From: Inquilinus sp. KBS0705
Lineage (GTDB): Bacteria > Bacteroidota > Bacteroidia > Sphingobacteriales > Sphingobacteriaceae
NCBI GenBank assembly: GCA_005938025.2
Contig: VCCI02000003.1
Span: 372,001 to 436,000 of the forward strand
DNA length: 64,000 nucleotides
Direction of reading: 5' to 3'
Part shown: piece by piece, positions 1 through 7,062 of the stretch
How the letters are laid out: every line of letters begins with the position of its first letter
Numbering within the stretch: position 1 is the stretch's first letter
Made by a program: the position numbers and the translations under genes
The notes under the pieces: generated by a model
Database searches by the model: none
Seen by the model: the letters and a program-made list of their open reading frames with translations, nothing else
Told to the model about the DNA's origin: nothing

Positions 1-112
1 TGATGCTGTCCTTTTTTACAAGGGTGTCTTTGTGCACAGGCTTGTTGCTTTGGGCAAAAATGCTGCCGGCTATAAAAACAAAGAGGAGTAGCAGGATAAA
101 TTTTTTGATCAT
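1..112 (-). CDS. N-terminal fragment of a secreted protein
   Basis: The reverse strand opens with ATG at 112 and reads MIKKFILLLLFVFIAGSIFA followed by QSNKPVHKD, a classic Sec signal peptide with a probable cut after IFA. The frame is open to the window edge, so only about 37 codons are visible and the mature protein cannot be identified. The 296 bases between this start and the next gene are AT-rich and show no gene. Confidence 0.6.
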   Translation of the reverse strand, partial: MIKKFILLLLFVFIAGSIFAQSNKPVHKDTLVKKDSI

Positions 113-408
113 ACAACAGTGGTAAGGTTATCGATATGCTTATAAATATATAACGATAATTTTAAATTATTACTAATCGGCCTTTATTATTGTAGTCGGC
201 AAAAAGCAGTCGATAAAAAATACCGAGACGAATACTTGTTTTACTGGAATAATATTTTATATTAGTAAGTGAGTGGGTAGCGAAAAAAAGCGAAAAATTT
301 GCGCTATGCGAACAAAAAAAGAGAATAATTTATAGCGGGAAGTGGAAGGTTTATAGCTAATATCTGGACAAGAGACGGTTTTTGCCAAAAAGGTTAGATC
401 ATCAATAT

Positions 409-750
409 TTAAAGACTGATAGCTGACTGGTTTTCTGCCAAAAACTCCCTGAACTTTTTATTGATGGCATGAAACTGGGCGACAACCTGGAGGCCCTTCT
501 CAGTTACCTGTGCCGAGCCACCGCCTTTGCCACCCCTGTTCAAAATCAGTACCGGCGAACTGAATTGTAGGTTCATTTGGTTAACCATATCCCAGGCCTG
601 CCTGTACGACATTTTCATCTGAACAGCCGCCTGCCTTAACGACCCCGACTGTTGTATACGCTCTAATAATTCTACACGGCCCTTACCCAACAGCTTGCCA
701 TTTGCGGTCTCTAACCATATGCGGCCGTTTAATGCGAATGAATTATCCAT
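409..750 (-). CDS. ModE-like winged-helix regulator (DNA-binding domain only)
   Basis: This 113-residue protein matches the N-terminal LysR-like winged helix of the molybdate regulator ModE: a LGKGRVELLERI strand-helix, the helix-turn-helix around residues 36-57 (SLRQAAVQMKMSYRQAWDMV), and the NRGGKGGGSAQVTEKG wing. ModE of E. coli is about 260 residues and has two C-terminal molybdate-binding (TOBE/Mop) domains; these are absent, as in many short Bacteroidota homologues, so metal sensing is not evident. It is divergent from the photolyase gene with 93 bases between starts, so it could control that promoter. No molybdate transport operon is adjacent. The family call is firm, the ligand unknown. 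Confidence 0.85.
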   Translation of the reverse strand: MDNSFALNGRIWLETANGKLLGKGRVELLERIQQSGSLRQAAVQMKMSYRQAWDMVNQMNLQFSSPVLILNRGGKGGGSAQVTEKGLQVVAQFHAINKKFREFLAENQSAISL

Positions 751-843
751 TTATAAACATTTATAGCGTAAATATACTTTAATGTTTAAATCTGTTTACA
801 TACTTACATTGTTATCGTATATAAGGTACACCCAATTAAAAAC

Positions 844-2355
844 ATGGATATAACCGCAGTAACGCTTGTTTTTCCGCATCAGTTGTATAAAAATCACCCG
901 GCTATCAAACAAGGCAGGGAGGTTTACCTGGTAGAAGAAGAACTGTTTTTTAACCAATACGCTTTCAACAAAAAGAAGCTGATACTGCACCGGGCATCCA
1001 TGAAAAGCTATGCCGCGCAATTAGTAGCTGATAACGTGGTTGTTAAGTATATTGAGGCTACTACACCCTTATGTGACGTGCGCCAATTGATACCTTATTT
1101 AGCCCAACTGGGTGTAAAAACCATCCACTATACCCACGTCGCCGATGATTGGCTGGAGCGCAGAATAGTAACAAAAAGCGCAGAAAATAACATTGCATTG
1201 GCTAAGTATAACAGCCCCAATTTTTTAAACAGCGCCGACGAGGTTGCCCCATATTTTGATGGCCGTAAAACATACTTTCAAACCGACTTTTACATCGCCC
1301 AGCGTAAACAGCGTAATATACTATTAGAAGCAAATGGGCAACCAATAGGTGGAAAATGGACCTATGACAGCGAAAACCGCTTACGTTTTCCCAAAAATGA
1401 AGTAGTGCCACTGCTGGAAGTCCCTCCAAAAAATGAATATGTAGTGGAGGCAGAGGCCTGGGTAGAAAAGCATTATATGGGTAATTATGGCACTACAAGT
1501 TCGCCTTTTGGCAATTTGGGGGGCTTTTACCCCGTTAATTTTACAGAGGCCGAAAAATGGCTGGATGACTTTTTGGAACAGCGGTTTCAAAGCTTCGGTA
1601 TATATGAAGATGCAATGGTGACCGGACAAAGCTTTCTATACCATTCGGTACTTACACCTATGCTAAACATTGGTCTGCTTAGCCCTAAGCAAATAATTGA
1701 TAAAGCGATTGATTTTGCTGCCGACAGGGATATACCGCTAAATTCATTAGAAGGATTTGTGAGGCAGGTTATGGGCTGGCGCGAGTTTATTCATATAGTA
1801 TATGAACGCGAGGGAGTTAAACAGCGCACTAAAAACTATTGGGGCTTTAGCCGCAAGATACCGTACCTGTTTTGGGAGGGAAAAACAGGTATAACCCCGG
1901 TTGATGAGGTGATCAAAAAGGTATTGCAAACCGGTTATTCGCACCATATTGAGCGATTAATGGTGATGGGGAATTTTATGCTGCTTTGCGAATTTGACCC
2001 GCACCACGTTTACCGCTGGTTTATGGAAATGTATATTGATGCTTACGATTGGGTGATGGTACCCAATACCTACGGCATGACGCAATTTGCCGATGGCGGT
2101 TTGATGATGACCAAGCCTTACATAAGCAGTAGCAACTATTTAATGAAAATGGGCAATTGGGCAAAAGGTCCTTGGCAGGATACCTGGGATGGCCTTTTTT
2201 GGCGATTTATGCATGTACACCGTAACTTTTTTTTACAAAACCCACGATTGGGTATGCTGATAAAAACATTTGATAAAATGCCCGCTGAAAAACGGAATAA
2301 GCATTTGGCTAACGCCGAAAGGTTTTTGATGAGCATGGACGATGCAAATAAATAA
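844..2355 (+). CDS. Cryptochrome/photolyase family protein, FeS-BCP (PhrB-like) branch
   Basis: The 503-residue protein has the layout of the bacterial (6-4) photolyase / FeS-BCP family (COG3046): an N-terminal alpha/beta antenna domain (residues 1 to about 130), and a C-terminal helical FAD domain with signatures such as GFVRQVMGWREF, HHIERLMVMGNFMLL, DAYDWVMVPNTYGMTQFADGG and TKPYISSSNY. Members normally repair UV lesions or act as blue-light sensors. The Cys cluster after the TKPY motif, which in PhrB holds a 4Fe-4S centre, is not present: the stretch about residues 434-450 reads NWAKGPWQDTWDGLFW. Only Cys77 and Cys382 occur in the whole protein. It heads the probable light/stress gene run that follows. 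Confidence 0.9.
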   Translation: MDITAVTLVFPHQLYKNHPAIKQGREVYLVEEELFFNQYAFNKKKLILHRASMKSYAAQLVADNVVVKYIEATTPLCDVRQLIPYLAQLGVKTIHYTHVADDWLERRIVTKSAENNIALAKYNSPNFLNSADEVAPYFDGRKTYFQTDFYIAQRKQRNILLEANGQPIGGKWTYDSENRLRFPKNEVVPLLEVPPKNEYVVEAEAWVEKHYMGNYGTTSSPFGNLGGFYPVNFTEAEKWLDDFLEQRFQSFGIYEDAMVTGQSFLYHSVLTPMLNIGLLSPKQIIDKAIDFAADRDIPLNSLEGFVRQVMGWREFIHIVYEREGVKQRTKNYWGFSRKIPYLFWEGKTGITPVDEVIKKVLQTGYSHHIERLMVMGNFMLLCEFDPHHVYRWFMEMYIDAYDWVMVPNTYGMTQFADGGLMMTKPYISSSNYLMKMGNWAKGPWQDTWDGLFWRFMHVHRNFFLQNPRLGMLIKTFDKMPAEKRNKHLANAERFLMSMDDANK

Positions 2356-2427
2356 CGCCGACCAAATGTAGATTTAACTGTTTTATAGGGTTTTAATAAG
2401 TATTATTGTGTACCTAAACCCAAATAC

Positions 2428-2763
2428 ATGAAATTTTATATCGAAATCTGGAAAGCAAAACAAGCATGGCTTGACCTGAGTATTGAGCAGCGTGGCGCAT
2501 ATATGGCTCAGCTTGGGCCATCAATACAACAACTGGCCGAGCAGGGCGTAGAAATCATTACCTGGGCAGATAACGATGCCGATACCTTTAAGCGCGTTGA
2601 TTACGATTTCTTCGCGATATGGAAATTTCCGACTGATGGGCTGGCAAAGGCCTTTGAAGACCTCGTAAACGGTGCCGGATGGTACAACTACTTCGACCAA
2701 TTGAACATTAAAGGCAATGCAGGTGGCCCCGAAGAAATAATTGGTAAGATGATAAACCTGTAA
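2428..2763 (+). CDS. Small conserved protein, probably a dimeric alpha/beta-barrel fold
   Basis: A soluble 111-residue protein beginning MKFYIEIWKAKQAWLDLS, with no signal peptide. The pattern of a leading strand, an amphipathic helix, VEIITW strand, and a central FFAIWKFPT strand is like small ferredoxin-like/ABM barrel proteins (I recall the family as DUF6616, unverified). Function unknown. It lies 72 bases after the photolyase gene in the same direction, so it may be co-transcribed. ATG at 2428 is the only sensible start. Confidence 0.7.
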   Translation: MKFYIEIWKAKQAWLDLSIEQRGAYMAQLGPSIQQLAEQGVEIITWADNDADTFKRVDYDFFAIWKFPTDGLAKAFEDLVNGAGWYNYFDQLNIKGNAGGPEEIIGKMINL

Positions 2764-2788
2764 TAAGAATAAAAATATTAATAATAAG

Positions 2789-2808
2789 CTTTCAAAAAGT
2801 TTTGAAAG
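2789..2808. promoter_or_regulatory. Probable GbsR/MarR operator (inverted repeat)
   Basis: The sequence is CTTTCAAAA-AG-TTTTGAAAG, perfect 9-base arms around a 2-base centre. It covers the -33 position of the promoter-like sequence before the GbsR/MarR gene, and another half-site (TTTGAAAAG, 2809-2817) follows. An autorepression site is the simplest reading. Confidence 0.55.
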
Positions 2809-2830
2809 TTTGAAAAGATATTTACATTTG
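2801..2830 (+). promoter_or_regulatory. Bacteroidota-type promoter for the GbsR/MarR gene
   Basis: TTTG at 2801-2804 and TACATTTG at 2823-2830 match the -33 TTTG / -7 TAnnTTTG pattern with an 18-base spacer. Transcription would begin at or a few bases after the ATG at 2834, so the message may be leaderless or nearly so. Confidence 0.45.
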
Positions 2831-2833
2831 TAC

Positions 2834-3340
2834 ATGGAATTAGCGGAAGCAAAATTAAAGTTTATTGAAGCATGGGGTAGGCTTGGGTCTGAATGGGGCA
2901 TAAACCGTACCATGGCCCAGGTTCATGCACTGCTATTGGTTAGCCCGCAAGAACTTACCACCGAAGAGATAATGGAGCAATTAAGCATATCAAGGGGGAA
3001 CGCTAATATGACGCTCCGCGACTTGATAAGCTGGGGGCTTGTACAAAAACAGCATAAGGCAGGCGAGCGTAAAGAATACTTTTTTGCAGATAAAGATACC
3101 TGGAACATAGCTCGCCAGGTTGCTAAAGAACGCCGTAAACGTGAACTTGACCCGGTTTTAAAAATATTAGACGAGTTGGCACAGGTAAAAGGTGATAGTA
3201 AAGACCCTGCTTATAAAACATTTAATAAGTCGGTTACTGATATTAATAAATTGGCAAAAAATGTAGATCGTACTTTAGAAACCATGCTTAAAGCCGAAGA
3301 GAACTGGTTTTGGGGCTCTATTTTTAAAATCTTCAAGTAA
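2834..3340 (+). CDS. GbsR/MarR family transcriptional regulator
   Basis: The protein (168 residues from the ATG at 2834) has the winged helix of GbsR-like MarR proteins: LTTEEIMEQLSISRGNANMTLRDLISWGLV forms the recognition helix-turn-helix and AGERKEYFFADKD the wing, followed by a long helical dimerization tail. GbsR-type proteins are usually repressors of adjacent genes. An in-frame TTG at 2810 would add eight residues, but it lies inside the operator/promoter region, so the MELAEAKLKF start is preferred. It probably controls itself and the following DCC1/epimerase genes. Confidence 0.85.
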   Translation: MELAEAKLKFIEAWGRLGSEWGINRTMAQVHALLLVSPQELTTEEIMEQLSISRGNANMTLRDLISWGLVQKQHKAGERKEYFFADKDTWNIARQVAKERRKRELDPVLKILDELAQVKGDSKDPAYKTFNKSVTDINKLAKNVDRTLETMLKAEENWFWGSIFKIFK

Positions 3341-3358
3341 GATTTTTTTTACTTATTA

Positions 3359-3378
3359 TTTTCATAAATTATTGAAAA
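3359..3378. promoter_or_regulatory. Possible second GbsR/MarR site
   Basis: TTTTCA and TGAAAA half-sites are separated by 8 bases, 18 bases upstream of the next ATG at 3396. The half-sites resemble those at 2789-2808 but the spacing differs, so this is only a candidate. Confidence 0.3.
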
Positions 3379-3395
3379 TTCAAAAAAATAAAATA

Positions 3396-4211
3396 ATGGC
3401 AACTTTAAACAATCACCTTATATTATTTGATGCCGAATGCCCGATGTGCAAGTTGTATACCAGTGCTTTTGTACATACCGGCCTTTTAAACAAAGATGGC
3501 CGCGCACCTTACCAGCAACTGACCCCTGATGCCTGCCCTATGGTAGACCGGCAACGAGCAGTTAATGAAATTGCATTAATAAACCAGGAAACAGGCGAGG
3601 TGAGCTATGGTATTAACAGTTTATTTAAGGTAATTGGCGCGGCAATGCCTTGGTTTAAGCCGTTGTTTGAGTTTGCACCATTTGTATGGTTTATGACAAA
3701 GGTATATGCCTTTATATCATACAATCGCCGGGTTATTATCCCAACAGCAACCGATACGTACCAATATCAGCCCGAATTTAAGTTAAAGTACCGCCTGGCC
3801 TACTTAATATTTACCTGGGCGATAACCTCTGTAGTGCTTACCAGATACGCTGTATTGCTTGGTGGCATTATGCCGGTAGGCAATTTGTACAGGGAGTTTT
3901 TAATATGTGGTGGCCAGGTATTTTTTCAGGGTGGCATCATCAGTATGTTTAACAAATCCAAGCGCTGGGAATATGTTGGCAATATGATGACCATATCTTT
4001 TGCCGGCGCGTTACTACTGTTGCCGGTAGTTTTATTGGCGGGTGTAATAGGGCAGTATCCGGTAGTTTATGCCAGCTATTTTATGCTGGTAGCTGGGCTA
4101 ATGTTTTTAGAACATATACGCCGTAGCAAATTATTGCACATTGGCTGGGCATTAACCATTAGCTGGGCAAGCTACCGTGTAATTATACTATTGGCTATAA
4201 TTTATATATAA
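3396..4211 (+). CDS. DCC1-like thiol-disulfide oxidoreductase fused to a membrane domain
   Basis: The 271-residue protein starts with the DUF393/DCC1 hallmark ILFDAECPMCK, whose Cys15-x-x-Cys18 is a thioredoxin-like redox pair. The N-terminal domain runs to about residue 120 and is followed by several hydrophobic helices (residues about 140-270), unlike the usual stand-alone family members of about 130 residues. It is likely a membrane-anchored thiol-redox protein. The first start offered is a TTG at 3372; ATG at 3396 fits the domain start better. The next gene begins one base after its stop, indicating an operon. Confidence 0.8.
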   Translation: MATLNNHLILFDAECPMCKLYTSAFVHTGLLNKDGRAPYQQLTPDACPMVDRQRAVNEIALINQETGEVSYGINSLFKVIGAAMPWFKPLFEFAPFVWFMTKVYAFISYNRRVIIPTATDTYQYQPEFKLKYRLAYLIFTWAITSVVLTRYAVLLGGIMPVGNLYREFLICGGQVFFQGGIISMFNKSKRWEYVGNMMTISFAGALLLLPVVLLAGVIGQYPVVYASYFMLVAGLMFLEHIRRSKLLHIGWALTISWASYRVIILLAIIYI

Positions 4212-4212
4212 C

Positions 4213-5142
4213 ATGAAAACGTATAAAAAAATAATTCTGGCAGGTGGTAATGGGTATTTAGGTACCGTACTTGCCGCTTATTATAAAGACAAAGCCGAGG
4301 ATATTATCATACTTAGCCGTAAACCTAAAAATGCCGAAGGTAATATACATACGCTACTTTGGGATGGCCAAAAAGAAGGCCAGTGGGTAAAAGAATTAGA
4401 AGGGGCCGATTTATTGATAAACCTTTGCGGTAAAAATGTGAATTGCCGCTACACATCAAAAAACCGCGAAGAAATAGTTGGCTCAAGGGTACAACCCACA
4501 GTATTATTGGGGCGAGTGATTGATGGCTTAATTGAGCCGCCTGCCTTATGGATAAACGTGACCTCTGCAACCATTTATCGCCACGCCGAAGACTGCCCGC
4601 AGGATGAAGATAATGGAGAAATAGGCTATGGGTTTTCTATAGACGTGTGTAAACAATGGGAAAAAGTATTTTTTGACATAGACACGCCGCACACACGCAA
4701 AGTAGCGCTGCGTATGGGTATTGTTTTGGGCGGTAGGGACGGTGCTTTCCCGCGGTTGCTTAATCTGGTAAAGTTGGGTATGGGCGGCAAACAAGGTAAC
4801 GGCAACCAATATGTATCATGGGTGCACGAGCAGGATGCCGCCCGTTGCACCGAGTGGATATTACAGCATCCGCCCATTAAAGGAGTGGTTAATTGCACAG
4901 CGCCAAACGCTATTAAAAACAAGGATTTTATGAGCACGCTTCGCGAGGCATATGGTATTCCTTTCGGTTTATCCGCACCAGCATGGATGCTTGAAATTGG
5001 CGCATTTTTTATAGGTACCGAAACCGAATTGATATTAAAAAGCCGTTGGGTTGCCCCAAAAAGAATGCTTGATAGTGGCTATCAGTTTTTATTTAAGGAT
5101 GCCGGATATGCCATACGGGATATATTAAGCACCAAAATATAA
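4213..5142 (+). CDS. TIGR01777 family epimerase-like NAD(P)-binding protein (YfcH-like)
   Basis: A 309-residue extended SDR protein with the Rossmann motif AGGNGYLG near residue 10-17 and the C-terminal DUF1731 helix region (about residues 250-300, with the W-VAPKRMLDSGYQF pattern). The family is found across bacteria, often next to photolyases and DCC1 proteins; its substrate is not known. It is one base from the gene before and 9 bases from the gene after, so clearly co-transcribed. Confidence 0.88.
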   Translation: MKTYKKIILAGGNGYLGTVLAAYYKDKAEDIIILSRKPKNAEGNIHTLLWDGQKEGQWVKELEGADLLINLCGKNVNCRYTSKNREEIVGSRVQPTVLLGRVIDGLIEPPALWINVTSATIYRHAEDCPQDEDNGEIGYGFSIDVCKQWEKVFFDIDTPHTRKVALRMGIVLGGRDGAFPRLLNLVKLGMGGKQGNGNQYVSWVHEQDAARCTEWILQHPPIKGVVNCTAPNAIKNKDFMSTLREAYGIPFGLSAPAWMLEIGAFFIGTETELILKSRWVAPKRMLDSGYQFLFKDAGYAIRDILSTKI

Positions 5143-5151
5143 TAACCAACT

Positions 5152-5649
5152 ATGAAACCTACCGAAGCACAATTGAAAGGAAAAATAAAAAGATGGATCA
5201 TTTTTTTGATAATAGGCCTGGTATTAAGCGGTGTAACTGCTTTTCCGATAGAGAGTGAACTAACTATCGCTGTAAATCATCTATCTATATTTTCGCCGGT
5301 GATGCAGCATTGGTTAAGTGTTATTTATCATGCCGTAAAAACCACTAATACCCAATATCCATACTTAAGTTATGGCACCGATTGGCTGGCTTTTGCACAT
5401 ATTATAATAGCTATGGTGTTTATAGGCCCCCTGCGCGACCCTGTCAGAAATATATGGGTACTACAATTTGGCATGATCGCTTGTGTACTAATCTTCCCGC
5501 TGGCCATTATAGCGGGGCCAATCAGGCATATCCCTTGGTTTTGGCAACTGGTAGATTGTTCTTTCGGAGTTATAGGTATTATTCCCTTAAATATAGTCTA
5601 CTGTTGCACCAAAAAATTAGAATTTATTCAAACAAATAACCACCTTTAA
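5152..5649 (+). CDS. Four-helix integral membrane protein, unknown
   Basis: A 165-residue hydrophobic protein with about four transmembrane segments (around residues 15-35, 80-98, 103-122 and 128-150) and no recognised domain. It lies inside the operon, between the epimerase-like gene and the SRPBCC gene (10-base gap), which suggests a membrane role in the same process. I do not recognise a family. Confidence 0.7.
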   Translation: MKPTEAQLKGKIKRWIIFLIIGLVLSGVTAFPIESELTIAVNHLSIFSPVMQHWLSVIYHAVKTTNTQYPYLSYGTDWLAFAHIIIAMVFIGPLRDPVRNIWVLQFGMIACVLIFPLAIIAGPIRHIPWFWQLVDCSFGVIGIIPLNIVYCCTKKLEFIQTNNHL

Positions 5650-5659
5650 TAACCTTATC

Positions 5660-6583
5660 ATGAATAAACTATTTACATCTGAAAACAAAGGGTTTATAAT
5701 ACCAAACATATTTTGTTTAGTAATAATAGGGATTACTAAGTACTTATTTTCCATTCCGTATGGAAAAGACAATGGGGGCATTCTTATTTTTTCTGAATTT
5801 ATTATAGTCCCATTTTTATTAGGACTTCTTAGCGCTTGGTTTTGGAAAGACATCTCTTTGACTCGAAGAAACCTTATTTCATATTCATTTGTAAATAGTA
5901 TTGTAGCTATGGCTTTGAGCATGATTTTTTTAGGAGAAGGTGTTATTTGCCTTCTAATAGTTAGCCCTTTACTAATTGTTTTTGTTATATCAGGCACTTT
6001 TGCCGGTAGGGCTATTTTTAAAAAGAACAATCAAACACTCAACGTAAGCATATTTGCTATGCTGGCGGTAATATTTGTATGGGACACCCTGTCTACCCAC
6101 AACTATACTAACATGGTTGCCGACACCGTGGTAATAAAAGCCCCACCTGCCAAAGTTTGGCAAAATGTAGTGGCCTACAAGCGTAATGGGAATAAGAATA
6201 AGTATTGGCTGTTTAAAATAGGGATGCCCAGCCCGATAGAATCAACCGCAGGGGGTTACTATGTGGGTGCCAGCCGCAAATGTATATTTAGTAATGGTTA
6301 TGTGTTCGATGAAAAGATAGTAACCTACGAAGAGAATAAAAACTTGACCTTTGATATTACCAACCAACCGCGCGACCCGGAGATAATGGGGCATATTGAT
6401 ATTCAACGTGGCCAATTTTTATTAAAAGATAACGGCGATGGTACTACCATGCTAACCGGCAATAGTTGGTATAAGTTATATGTGTTCCCGGTTTGGTATT
6501 ATGATATTTGGGCCGAAAGCATTACTCGTAATGTACACCTGCGGGTGATGGAACATATAAAAGAATTGAGTGAAGCAAAATAA
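5660..6583 (+). CDS. Membrane protein with C-terminal SRPBCC (polyketide-cyclase-like) domain
   Basis: The first 140 of 307 residues are hydrophobic with four or five predicted helices; residues about 150-305 form a START/SRPBCC-type ligand-binding domain, beginning ADTVVIKAPPAKVWQNVV and ending in a long amphipathic helix (ITRNVHLRVMEHIKEL). Such domains bind hydrophobic ligands; joining one to a membrane anchor is uncommon. The N-terminal part is richer in A/T than its neighbours. The next gene starts immediately after its TAA. Confidence 0.75.
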   Translation: MNKLFTSENKGFIIPNIFCLVIIGITKYLFSIPYGKDNGGILIFSEFIIVPFLLGLLSAWFWKDISLTRRNLISYSFVNSIVAMALSMIFLGEGVICLLIVSPLLIVFVISGTFAGRAIFKKNNQTLNVSIFAMLAVIFVWDTLSTHNYTNMVADTVVIKAPPAKVWQNVVAYKRNGNKNKYWLFKIGMPSPIESTAGGYYVGASRKCIFSNGYVFDEKIVTYEENKNLTFDITNQPRDPEIMGHIDIQRGQFLLKDNGDGTTMLTGNSWYKLYVFPVWYYDIWAESITRNVHLRVMEHIKELSEAK

Positions 6584-7009
6584 ATGTTTGGATTTGTTGT
6601 AAAGCATCTTGGGTTTTTTAAATATATACCAGGCCTTGCGTTAGTATTTGATGCCTGGCTGGCATGTTGGAGCGCTATATCCCATCCCCAATTATTAGAT
6701 TGGATAGATGAAATAGAAGCTGAAGTTTTAAGATGGCCAAATACTACAGCAACAACTCACAAATACGGCGGCCTGCAACTAAATTATGGGAAAACCGAGC
6801 TTGGGCATATACACAGCAATGGATTGCTGGATATGCTGCTAAGCCGCAAAACCAAGCGCGAGTTGATGTTGAGATATGATAGGGTTCACGATCATCATTC
6901 TTTCAAAAAAACAGGATGGATTAGCTTTTACATGACCTGGCCAGAGGATAAAATACTGGTAATTGAATTTTTGAGATTGGCTCACCAACAAAAAGCCAAT
7001 AGGACATAA
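6584..7009 (+). CDS. Luciferase-domain (DUF5519-like) protein
   Basis: The 141-residue protein carries the pattern GGLQLNYGKTELGHIHSNGLLDMLL, then a VHDHHSFKKTGWISFYM segment and a C-terminal ILVIEFLRLAHQ helix, typical of the small family annotated luciferase domain/DUF5519. The name comes from a plant luciferin-related annotation; true light emission is not implied. TAA of the SRPBCC gene and this ATG are adjacent (TAAATG), so translation is probably coupled. It closes the operon. Confidence 0.7.
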   Translation: MFGFVVKHLGFFKYIPGLALVFDAWLACWSAISHPQLLDWIDEIEAEVLRWPNTTATTHKYGGLQLNYGKTELGHIHSNGLLDMLLSRKTKRELMLRYDRVHDHHSFKKTGWISFYMTWPEDKILVIEFLRLAHQQKANRT

Positions 7010-7010
7010 T

Positions 7011-7047
7011 AAAGAAGCCTGTACATTAATCATGTACAGGCTTCTTT
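7011..7047. terminator. Bidirectional terminator between convergent genes
   Basis: A 16-base perfect stem (AAAGAAGCCTGTACAT and its complement) with a 5-base loop, flanked by A-rich and T-rich sides. It can end the stress operon on the + strand and the peptidase gene on the - strand. Confidence 0.85.
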
Positions 7048-7062
7048 TAATATAAGTTGTTA

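Noticed and set aside
751..843. ModE-type binding site between the ModE-like and photolyase genes
   Set aside because: Partial TATA-rich half-sites are present but no convincing palindrome like the E. coli ModE box.
5382..5639. 85-residue forward frame inside the membrane protein gene
   Set aside because: Out of frame with the operon gene at 5152-5649 and without protein-like features.
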